Source of the DNA: Lysinibacillus macroides
Lineage (GTDB): Bacteria > Bacillota > Bacilli > Bacillales_A > Planococcaceae
Direction: 5' to 3'
Length of the DNA: 64,000 bases
Assembly (NCBI RefSeq): GCF_001281525.1
Contig: NZ_LGCI01000005.1
Span: 416,545 to 480,544 of the forward strand
The position numbers and the translations under genes are program-made. This document shows positions 40,023 to 48,225 of this stretch, piece after piece (the first letter of the stretch is position 1; each line of letters opens with the position of its first letter). The notes under the pieces were generated by a model. That model was given only the letters and a program-made list of their open reading frames with translations, was not told where the DNA came from and made no database searches.

Positions 40023-42948
40023 TTGGAACAGCAACAAGAGGCAAGATCGAGATTTCGAATGCTCTTGCAGCAACTAGAATTAACAGATGATGTCTATATG
40101 TCATTTTTTGAAGCAGGTGAATTATCACGTTTAACCGTCCGTAAAAAGGATCGGCTTTGGCATTTCACCATTATATTGCAGGATATACTGCCTTTTTCGT
40201 TATACCAGCTTTTCCGTACACGTTTAACAGAGAAATTTTCAGCGATTGCTCAAATTTATACAACGTTTGAAACAATCGAGAAAAATGTAACAGAGGAACT
40301 TGTACAAGCTTACTGGTTAAGTGTTGTTGAGCAAATTGATGAGATGGCACCAACGCTGAAAAGCTGTCTTATCTCTCAAGTTCCTATGTGGAATGGCCAA
40401 AAAATCACCTTGTCCTGTATGCAGGAAATGGAATATATGATGCTAAAAACAAAGTATGCTGACAAGCTGGCAGAAAGCTATTGTCAATTTGGCTTTCCTC
40501 GTTTGGCATTTGATTTTGTCCTGCAAGAGCAATCAGAAGAAATGCTTGCAGCACAGGAAGCATTTGTCGAACAGAAGCGTATGGAGGAAGTAGCTCTCGC
40601 ACAACAAGCGATGGAAGATTATCAAAAACGTGAGAAAGAGAAAAAGGATAATCCAGCAGCGGCAAGCCTCGGTGATCGACCATTCCAGCTTGGTATGCAT
40701 ATTAAAGATGATGAAATTATGGAAATTAAACGAATTATCGAGGAAGAGCGCCGTGTCGTTATCGAAGGATTTGTCTTTGATACAGAAATTAAAGAACTAA
40801 AAAGTGGCCGTTCGTTATTACAAATTAAAATTACGGACTATACCGATTCAATCATTGTCAAGATGTTCTCACGCGACAATGATGATGCAGAATTGATGCA
40901 GCATCTGAAAAAGGGTATGTGGGTGAAAGTACGAGGCTCTGTCCAAACAGATACATTTATCCGTGATTTAATTGTGATGGCAAATGATATTAATGAAATT
41001 AAAAAGCAAACACGTCAGGATTTAGCACCAGAGGGTGAGAAGCGGGTCGAATTGCATTTGCATACACCAATGAGTCAAATGGATGCTGTAACACCTGTTG
41101 ATAGGCTTGTTGCACAGGCTGCAAAGTGGGGCCACCCAGCAGTTGCTATTACCGACCATGCTGTTGTGCAGGCATTCCCTGAAGCATACGCGGCTGGGAA
41201 AAAGCATGGCATCAAGATTATTTATGGCATGGAAGCTAACTTAGTAGATGATGGTGTCCCGATTGCATATGCGCCAGAGCATCGTTTATTAGCGGATACA
41301 ACCTATGTTGTCTTTGACGTAGAAACAACAGGGTTATCAACAGCCTACGATACCATTATTGAACTTGCCGCTGTCAAAATTAAAGATGGACATGTCATCG
41401 ATAAATATGAAAGCTTTGCCAATCCACATCATCCACTGTCAGCAACAACTATCGAGCTAACAGGTATTACGGATGATATGGTACGAAATGCACCAGAGGT
41501 TGAGCAGGTCATTAAAGAGTTCCATGCATTTATTGGGGATGGCATTGTTGTTGCCCATAATGCATCATTTGATATAGGTTTCTTATATACAGGCTATAAA
41601 AAATATGGGCTTGAAGGAACCAGACATCCAGTTATTGATACTCTGGAGCTTGCCAGATTGCTTTATCCAACAATGAAAAACCATCGTTTAAATACATTAT
41701 GTAAGAAATTTAATATTGAATTAACACAGCATCACCGAGCTATTTATGATACAGAGGCAACAGGCTATCTACTTTTACAACTGTTAAAAGATGCAGAGCA
41801 ACTCGCCATTAAATACCATGATGATTTTAATAAGCATATTGGTGGTGGCGATGCCTACAAAAAAGGCAGACCCATGCATTGCACAATTTTAGCTGTCGAT
41901 AATGCAGGCTTGAAAAATTTATTTAAAATCGTTTCACATGCTCATACAAAAACATTTTATCGTGTTCCTCGTGTGACCAGAGCAGTGCTGGAGCAATATC
42001 GGGAAGGGCTATTAGTCGGCTCAGGCTGTAGCAATGGCGAATTATTTGAAACCATGATGAATAAATCTCCTGAGGAAGCGGAGCAGGTTGCTCGATTTTA
42101 TGATTATATCGAGGTACAGCCAAAAGCGGTCTATGCTCCGTTGATTGAACGCAATGTTGTGCGTGATGAATGGACATTAGAGGATATTATTCGAAAGCTT
42201 GTCAAGCTAGGGAAAAAACTTAATAAGCCTGTCGTGGCAACAGGTAATGTCCATTATTTAGATCCAACAGATGCTATGTTTAGGCAAATACTGATTGGCT
42301 CTCAAGGTGGCGCCAATATTTTAAATCGATCAAAGCTACCTGAGGTTCATTTTAGAACAACGGATGAAATGCTGAAGGAGTTTGATTTTTTAGGTCCTGA
42401 TCTTGCCAAAGAAGTAGTTGTAACCAATGCACAAAAAATCGCTGACAGCATTGGTGATGTAAAGCCGATTAAAGATGATTTGTATACACCAAAAATCGAA
42501 GGCTCTGATGATGAAGTAACCAATTTAACCTATGAAATGGCACATCGTATATATGGTGAGGAGTTGCCTGAAATCGTTAAAGCCCGTGTTGAAAAAGAAC
42601 TAAAGTCGATTTTAGGGCATGGCTTTGGGGTAATTTATTTAATTTCTGCCAAGCTGGTAAAAAAATCATTAGCGGATGGCTATTTAGTAGGGTCTCGTGG
42701 TTCTGTTGGTTCTTCGTTAGTAGCGACCTTTATGGAAATTACCGAGGTTAACCCATTACCACCGCACTATATTTGTCCAAACTGTAAGCACTCGGAGTTT
42801 TTTGACGATGGCTCTGTCAGCTCAGGCTTTGACTTGCCGAATAAAGATTGTCCAGAGTGTGGTACATCTTATAAAAAGGACGGGCAAGATATCCCATTCG
42901 AAACGTTCCTTGGCTTTAAAGGAGATAAGGTACCTGACATCGATTTGA
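40023..42948 (+). CDS. polC: DNA polymerase III PolC, 5' exon (gene split by group II intron)
   Basis: Replicative polymerase of low-GC Gram-positives. The exon encodes residues 1-975 plus the first base of codon 976. The start is TTG 40023 with AAGTAGGTG 8 bases upstream, giving (M)EQQQEARSRFRML. Visible domains: N-terminal region, OB fold, PHP domain (HLH at 345-347), proofreading exonuclease (D432 and E434 in FDVETTG) and GSRGSVGSS palm. A Zn-binding CPNC/CPEC pair follows, then the catalytic Asp972 and Asp974 in PDIDL. If the intron is read through, translation stops at 42963-42965 after five foreign residues. Joined to 43870-45275 the gene has 1443 codons, close to the 1437 I recall for Bacillus subtilis. 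Confidence 0.95.
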
Positions 42949-43564
42949 GTGCGACACGTTGCTAATTGAAAAGATTAGCCACCATTAATGGTAGAACTGC
43001 TATTTCGAAGTGTGGAATGACGGAGTAACGCCCCGAAACACACTCGCTGAAGCTACGACATGCAAGCGGATGACTGCAAAATTGAAACTTGTATGAAGCT
43101 CGTTAAAGTGGGCTGAAGTTCACCCAAACAGTACAGCTGTGGAAAAGGAGACATCCTGTGAATGATAGGTCTGGCGTCTATAAACTTTCTATGGTTAGAA
43201 TCAGTAGATTGACTGGGACGAACCCTCGATTGACTTTTCGTGAATGTCACGCAGTAGAAATGCTGTGGGGTCCAAATTAGGGCTTCTAGGTGTGGATGAG
43301 TAAGCGTTTGATTCTGAAAATCCATCTTGTGTTACAGGCACATGCAAGCCTAGCGGAATTTAGGGGGAACCTAAGGGAAGATGTACAGATAGAAATAGTG
43401 GAACGTGTGAAGCTCCAAACGTAAGAGACAGTTGCATGTCGATGACGACGGTACGAGGAAAGGCTTTTAGCTATAACTCGTTTTAACGGAGTGGCAGTAG
43501 TGCCGTAGTACCGATGATGAAATGCCAGCGATGACTGAATAGCAAATAGGTCGGAGGAAAAAAC

Positions 43565-43762
43565 ATTTCTGAGGGAAGGGCACAAGTCGTTAGTGTTGAA
43601 AACAAACCTACACAAGATAGAAAGTATCATATGCTCATTCACAATTCAGACCCTTTAAGGAATAAAGAGTATCAAAAGTTATTAAGTAAATTCGAAGCAA
43701 AAGCAATGAACAAATTAAACAGGCTAAGAACGGAAGTAGGAAATCCAAAGCTTAGTCTATAA
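43565..43762 (+). pseudogene. Short ORF in intron domain IV, possible relic of the intron-encoded protein
   Basis: GGAGG at 43553-43557 is followed after 7 bases by ATT TCT GAG, opening a 65-codon frame to TAA 43762; the first ATG is at 43631. This is where a group II intron protein normally starts (domain IV) and it ends just before domain V. The product (with QDRKYHMLIHNSDPLRN) shows no reverse transcriptase, maturase or HNH motif I can recognise. Possibly what remains after an internal deletion, with the start codon decayed. Confidence 0.4.
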
Positions 43763-43785
43763 CATTCAACAAAACTAACGATGGA

Positions 43786-43867
43786 ACGCCGTGTGAGTGT
43801 GAAAGCCTCATGCACGGTGTGGGACGGGGGAAAAGCTGGTGATAACTTCAAAGGCTTACCTATCGTC
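43786..43867 (+). ncRNA. Group II intron domains V and VI (catalytic core and branch site)
   Basis: Domain V: ACGCCGTG pairs with CACGGTGT, then a 2-nt bulge TG, upper stem TGAG/CTCA and loop with GAAAG. The catalytic triad reads CGC instead of the more common AGC. Domain VI: GACG pairs with CGTC and carries the bulged A at 43862 as likely branch point. Confidence 0.88.
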
Positions 43868-43869
43868 AT

Positions 43870-45275
43870 ATTTTTCTGGTGAATATCAACCACAGGCACA
43901 TAACTATACAAAGGTGCTTTTTGGCGAGGACTATGTGTATCGAGCTGGAACAATTGGTACAGTTGCAGAGAAAACAGCATATGGTTATGTAAAGGGCTAT
44001 GCAAGCGATCATAATTTACATTTCCGAGGTGCGGAAGTCGATCGCTTAGTACAAGGCTGTACAGGTGTAAAGCGAACAACGGGGCAACATCCAGGGGGGA
44101 TTATTGTAGTACCTGATTACATGGATATTTATGATTTCTCCCCAGTACAATACCCAGCGGATGCGCAGGATGCAGAATGGCGGACAACCCATTTTGACTT
44201 CCACTCTATTCATGACAATATTTTAAAGCTTGATATACTTGGACACGATGATCCGACGGTTATCAGGATGTTGCAGGATTTATCTGGAATAGATCCAAAA
44301 ACAATCCCAACCGATGATCCTGTCGTAATGAAAATTTTTAGTTCTCCAGAAACGTTAGGAGTCACAGAAAAGCAAATTGGCTGTAAGACAGGAACATTGG
44401 GTATCCCGGAATTTGGTACACGTTTCGTACGTCAAATGCTCGAAGATACAAAGCCTTCCACATTCTCAGAGCTTGTCCAAATTTCTGGACTTTCACATGG
44501 AACAGACGTATGGCTAGGCAACGCACAGGAATTAATTCAAAGCGGTACATGTGTGCTGAAAGAAGTAATTGGCTGTCGTGATGATATTATGGTATATCTA
44601 ATATACCAGGGGCTAGAACCGTCACTAGCATTTAAAATAATGGAATCTGTACGAAAAGGGAAAGGTTTAACTGAGGAATTTGAAACGGAGATGCTCGCTA
44701 AAAATGTCCCAGGTTGGTATATCGAATCCTGTAAAAAGATAAAATATATGTTCCCTAAGGCTCACGCAGCTGCCTATGTATTAATGGCGGTACGGATTGC
44801 TTGGTTTAAGGTACATTTTCCAATTCTTTATTACGCAGCTTATTTTACAGTTCGTGCAGATGATTTTGATTTAATTGCAATGGTTCAAGGCTCACAGATG
44901 CTTCGTGCGCGTATTGATGAAATCAATATGAAGGGCTTAGATGCTTCTACCAAAGAGAAGAACTTATTAACTGTGCTGGAGCTTGCATTAGAAATGTGTG
45001 AACGTGGGATGAGCTTCCAAAAAGTTGATTTATATCGCTCGCAAGCAAGTGAGTTTGTCATTGATGGCAATTCTTTAATTCCGCCCTTTGATGCCATCCC
45101 AGGACTCGGTACAAACGTAGCGAAAATGATTGTAGCTGCTCGTGCAGACGGGGAATTTTTATCGAAGGAAGATTTACAGCAACGTGGTCGTGTCTCAAAA
45201 ACATTGATTGAATATATGGATCAACTTGGCTGTTTAGAAGGTATGCCTGATGCCAATCAGCTATCCCTGTTCTAA
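43870..45275 (+). CDS. polC: DNA polymerase III PolC, 3' exon
   Basis: Encodes residues 976-1443, starting with the last two bases of the Asn976 codon. It begins [20 protein letters not shown] and continues through [40 protein letters not shown] and the helix-hairpin-helix [13 protein letters not shown] to the end DANQLSLF. That end matches the beta-clamp binding QLSLF tail of PolC. An in-frame start at 43839 lies inside the intron and is not a real start. No frameshift or stop is seen in the exon. Confidence 0.95.
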
Positions 45276-45338
45276 AGGCATAATAGGCCTGCTAGTGTTC
45301 ATTGCTTCTAAAAAGTTATTGCCTTGCAATGAAGGAAT

Positions 45339-45427
45339 TTGCATTGTGTAATGAATTGTGCTATCCTAATGGTAATAATTTGTTGATATTTTTCCAGCAA
45401 AAGAGTGGGACATTCCCGCTCTTTTCT
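45339..45427 (+). promoter_or_regulatory. Promoter followed closely by a terminator, after polC
   Basis: TTGCAT (45339-45344), 17 bp, TATCCT (45362-45367). About 30 bp later AAAAGAGTGGGA, loop CAT, TCCCGCTCTTTT (to about 45427) forms a strong intrinsic terminator. The terminator may end polC transcripts; with the promoter it would make a transcript of only about 50 nt, or an attenuated start for rimP-nusA. Confidence 0.5.
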
Positions 45428-45439
45428 GTTGTTATACCA

Positions 45440-45840
45440 TAGCAAAGCAAATTTTGACTAACAGCAGGCAAGACCGTAGAATTTCACCAAAGCAACTGGT
45501 GGAATTTCTGTTTTATTTTGATTCAGCAAATTCTTTTTGTATCGAAAGCGAAGCCCAAATTTTTTTGCGCGAAAGCGAAGCGTCAGCAGCACATACAGAA
45601 GACCTCTTCCTCTATTAGGAAGGGGATGAATGCCTATTTTTACCTCTGTTCAGTGGATGTCCAAACGCCCACTGAATCAAGATAAAAGCCCCGGCGGATG
45701 TACCTGACGCTAGCGCTTTCGGTACAGAAAACATTGTTATGGGTTTTGGAGAGGAGCTTTTTCAAGCGAGCTCGAAAAAATCCAGACACAATTACGCTGG
45801 GGCGTAATTGATTATGGTTCATTAGAATTTGATAGATACA
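45440..45840. repeat. Hairpin-rich, repeat-like leader upstream of rimP
   Basis: About 400 bp without a gene but full of inverted repeats: a CACC/GGTG hairpin at about 45481-45510, CCTCTTCC/GGAAGGGG at 45603-45624, and TTCAGTGG/CCACTGAA at 45649-45676. GTACC/GGTAC lies at about 45700-45725 and CAATTACG/CGTAATTG near 45788-45810. The 12-mer CGAAAGCGAAGC occurs twice (45543-45554 and 45570-45581). It looks like one or more dispersed intergenic repeats rather than an ordinary leader. Confidence 0.5.
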
Positions 45841-45850
45841 GGAGGAAATA

Positions 45851-46327
45851 ATGAGCAAAGTACCAGCTTTAATTGAAGAGCTCGCTAAACCAATTGTGGA
45901 TGAGTTAAACCTTGAACTAGTGGATATTGAGTTCATAAAAGAAGGACGTAACTGGTTCTTACGTGTCTATGTTGATACGCTTGAAGGTGGCATTGATATT
46001 GACCAATGTGCTCAAGTAAGTGAGCGACTCAGTTTACTATTGGATGAAAAAGACCCCATTACACAAAACTATTATTTAGAAGTTTCCTCACCTGGAGCAG
46101 AGCGTCCACTAAAAAAAGATGCTGATTTTGAAAAAGCAATTGGCAAATTTATTTATGTAAAAACCTATGAGCCCCTTAAGGACATGAAGGAATTCCTAGG
46201 CTACTTAACATCATATGATGAGCATACATTGGTGATGGAAGTGCGCATTAAAACACGTAAAATAACCGTAACAATTGAACAAGAAAAAGTCGCATTGGCA
46301 CGATTAGCCATTGATTTTTCAGTATAA
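45851..46327 (+). CDS. rimP: Ribosome maturation factor RimP
   Basis: Needed for 30S subunit maturation. 158 residues. Typical elements: ELVDIEFIKEGRNWFLRVYVD, GGIDIDQCAQVSERLSLLLD and LEVSSPGAERPLKKDADFEKAIG (seen in part). CAGGAGGA precedes the ATG. First gene of the conserved rimP-nusA-rnpM-rplGA-infB cluster. Confidence 0.97.
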   Translation: MSKVPALIEELAKPIVDELNLELVDIEFIKEGRNWFLRVYVDTLEGGIDIDQCAQVSERLSLLLDEKDPITQNYYLEVSSPGAERPLKKDADFEKAIGKFIYVKTYEPLKDMKEFLGYLTSYDEHTLVMEVRIKTRKITVTIEQEKVALARLAIDFSV

Positions 46328-46351
46328 TGCATATTTAGGAGTGAAAATAAA

Positions 46352-47491
46352 ATGAGCAGTGATTTGTTAGATGCGCTAAATGCGCTAGAAGAGCAAAAGG
46401 GAATTTCGAGAGATGTGTTAATTGAAGCTATTGAAGCAGCATTAGTTACAGCTTACAAACGCAACTTTAACCAAGCACAAAATGTTCGAGTTGACTTAAA
46501 CTTAGATAAAGGCTCTATTCGCGTATTTTCACGCAAGGATGTTGTGGAAGAGGTAGAGGATGAGCGTTTGCAAATTTCTTTAGAAGATGCAAAAGTCATC
46601 AATCCTGCTTATCAACTAGAAGATATCGTGGAGCAAGAGGTAACACCGCGTAACTTTGGACGTATTGCAGCACAAACAGCGAAACAAGTGGTAACACAGC
46701 GTGTACGTGAGGCGGAGCGAGGCTTAATCTATGAACAATATGTAGATCGTGAAGATGATATCGTAACAGGTGTTGTGGAACGTTTAGATGCTCGCAATAT
46801 CTATGTTGGTTTAGGTAAAGTAGAGGCAGCCTTGCCCATCAATGAACAAATTCAAGGTGAATCCTATCAGCCGCATGATCGTATTAAAGTATACATTACA
46901 AAAGTTGAGCGTACGACACGTGGACCACAAGTGATTGTCTCTCGTACACATCCAGGTTTATTACGCCGCTTATTTGAAATGGAAGTACCTGAAATTTATG
47001 AGGGAATTGTCGAGATTAAATCAATTGCTCGTGAAGCAGGTGATCGCTCTAAAATTTCTGTCTATGCACATAATGAGGAAGTTGATCCAGTTGGCTCATG
47101 TGTTGGTGCAAAGGGTGCCCGTGTACAAACAATTGTCAATGAACTAAATGGTGAAAAAATTGATATTGTAGAATGGTCTGAGGACCCAGTTGTATTTGTA
47201 GCAAATGCACTAAGTCCATCAAAAGTTCTGGATGTGCAAGTAGATGAGGAAGAAAAATCGACAACAGTTGTTGTACCAGACTATCAATTATCGTTAGCAA
47301 TTGGTAAACGTGGGCAAAATGCACGTCTAGCTGCGAAGCTGACTGGCTGGAAAATTGATATTAAGAGTGAAACAGATGCTCGTGAATTAGGTATTTATCC
47401 TTCTGCTACAAGCACGTTCATACCTGCTGAGGATGAAGGTAGTGATTTTGATGAAGTAGCAGTTGACTTATATCGAGATGACGAAGAATAA
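46352..47491 (+). CDS. nusA: Transcription termination/antitermination factor NusA
   Basis: Binds RNA polymerase and modulates pausing and termination. 379 residues. N-terminal polymerase-binding domain ([11 protein letters not shown]), S1 domain (about 135-200, [20 protein letters not shown]), two KH domains ([19 protein letters not shown] and [19 protein letters not shown]). The short acidic tail is typical of Bacillota, lacking the repeats of proteobacterial NusA. Confidence 0.98.
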   Translation: MSSDLLDALNALEEQKGISRDVLIEAIEAALVTAYKRNFNQAQNVRVDLNLDKGSIRVFSRKDVVEEVEDERLQISLEDAKVINPAYQLEDIVEQEVTPRNFGRIAAQTAKQVVTQRVREAERGLIYEQYVDREDDIVTGVVERLDARNIYVGLGKVEAALPINEQIQGESYQPHDRIKVYITKVERTTRGPQVIVSRTHPGLLRRLFEMEVPEIYEGIVEIKSIAREAGDRSKISVYAHNEEVDPVGSCVGAKGARVQTIVNELNGEKIDIVEWSEDPVVFVANALSPSKVLDVQVDEEEKSTTVVVPDYQLSLAIGKRGQNARLAAKLTGWKIDIKSETDARELGIYPSATSTFIPAEDEGSDFDEVAVDLYRDDEE

Positions 47492-47504
47492 GTAAGAAAG
47501 CCCG

Positions 47505-47590
47505 TGTGACAAGTTAACTGGCAGTATTCAGTGGGCCCCCTACGCCGACTGAATACTGTCAGAGCGTCAAGTAGAGCACGACTTGTCCAC
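47505..47590 (+). repeat. Large palindrome between nusA and rnpM
   Basis: CTGGCAGTATTCAGT (47518-47532) pairs with ACTGAATACTGTCAG (47548-47562), 15 bp with one G-T. Outside it GTGACAAGT can pair with ACTTGTCCAC. The core TTCAGT...ACGCC...ACTGAAT resembles the palindrome at 45649-45676 upstream of rimP. Confidence 0.6.
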
Positions 47591-47627
47591 CTCTTACGAC
47601 AAGCTTCAGAGAGGAATGGTGATTCTT

Positions 47628-47906
47628 ATGGTTGTAAATAGAAAAGTACCGCTACGGAAATGTGTAGCAACTGGAGAAATGCTACCAAAGAAAGAGATGA
47701 TACGTGTTGTGCGCTCAAAAGAGGGCGAAGTAAGTGTAGATGTCTCAGGAAAAAAGCCTGGGCGTGGTGCGTATGTCTCTAAATCAGAGGAAGCCGTTAA
47801 CATTGCGCGTAAAAAAAATGTATTAGGCCATCAGCTTGATGTGAAAATTCCTGAAGAAATCTATGAGGAACTTATTTTGCTGATTCGTAGGGAGTCAATT
47901 TTATGA
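47628..47906 (+). CDS. rnpM: RNase P modulator RnpM (YlxR)
   Basis: 92 residues. Family motifs: KVPLRKCVATGEMLPKKEMIRVV, seen in two parts, and PGRGAYVSK. YlxR has been described as an RNA-binding protein acting on RNase P in Bacillus. ATG 47628 gives the normal N-terminus MVVNRKVPLRKC; upstream in-frame starts at 47583 and 47616 lack support. Overlaps rplGA by 4 bases. Confidence 0.9.
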   Translation: MVVNRKVPLRKCVATGEMLPKKEMIRVVRSKEGEVSVDVSGKKPGRGAYVSKSEEAVNIARKKNVLGHQLDVKIPEEIYEELILLIRRESIL

Positions 47907-48211
47907 AGAATCAAGCAATATTTAATTTGCTTGGGATTGCGGCAAGAGCCCGTAAAGTGATTTCAGGAGAAGAGTTAGTTGTCAAGGAAGTCCGCAATGG
48001 CAATGCAAAGCTAGTGCTGCTTGCAAATGATGCTTCTAAAAACTCTAGTAAGAAAATTCAAGATAAGTGCACGTACTACAACGTTGAGTATCATGTAATT
48101 GGCGATCGATATGATCTAGGACATGCTACAGGTAAGGAGGCCCGAGTGGCTTTAGCGATTACCGATAAAGGTTTTGCAAGTAAATTGTCTAGTCTACTCA
48201 ACGAAAACTAA
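47903..48211 (+). CDS. rplGA: L7Ae-family RNA-binding protein (YlxQ, RplGA)
   Basis: 102 residues with the L7Ae/L30e fold: [35 protein letters not shown] and [20 protein letters not shown]. Paralog of the K-turn-binding ribosomal proteins. The ATG overlaps the rnpM stop (ATGA); infB follows after 14 bases. Confidence 0.94.
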   Translation: MKNQAIFNLLGIAARARKVISGEELVVKEVRNGNAKLVLLANDASKNSSKKIQDKCTYYNVEYHVIGDRYDLGHATGKEARVALAITDKGFASKLSSLLNEN

Positions 48212-48225
48212 TCGGGGGTGAGCAG

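Larger units (their letters stand above)
42949..43869 (+). mobile_element. Group II intron inserted in polC (921 nt, no RT ORF)
   Basis: Starts GTGCGACACG, matching the bacterial 5' consensus GUGYG, and ends in AT. Removing 42949-43869 restores PDIDLNFSGEY exactly in frame. Domain V is at 43786-43820 and domain VI at 43823-43867, with a bulged A at 43862, 8 nt from the 3' end. EBS2 ATGTCA (43244-43249), in the loop of a GTG/CAC hairpin, pairs with IBS2 TGACAT (42935-42940). EBS1 CAAATT (43273-43278) pairs with IBS1 GATTTG (42942-42947) with one G-U. The intron lies on the same strand as polC and encodes no reverse transcriptase, so splicing must be autocatalytic or helped by a maturase in trans. 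Confidence 0.93.

Noticed and set aside
42949-43869. Intein in PolC
   Set aside because: The insert has stop codons in the host frame from its fifth codon on and no splicing-domain motifs; it works at RNA level.
43053-44079. Minus-strand open frames within and beside the intron
   Set aside because: No ribosome binding sites, no recognisable protein, and they overlap folded ribozyme sequence or the polC exon in antisense.
40023-45275. polC as a pseudogene or two truncated genes
   Set aside because: Both parts are fully conserved, no other stops occur, and exact removal of a recognisable group II intron restores the frame and the invariant PDIDLNFSGEY motif.
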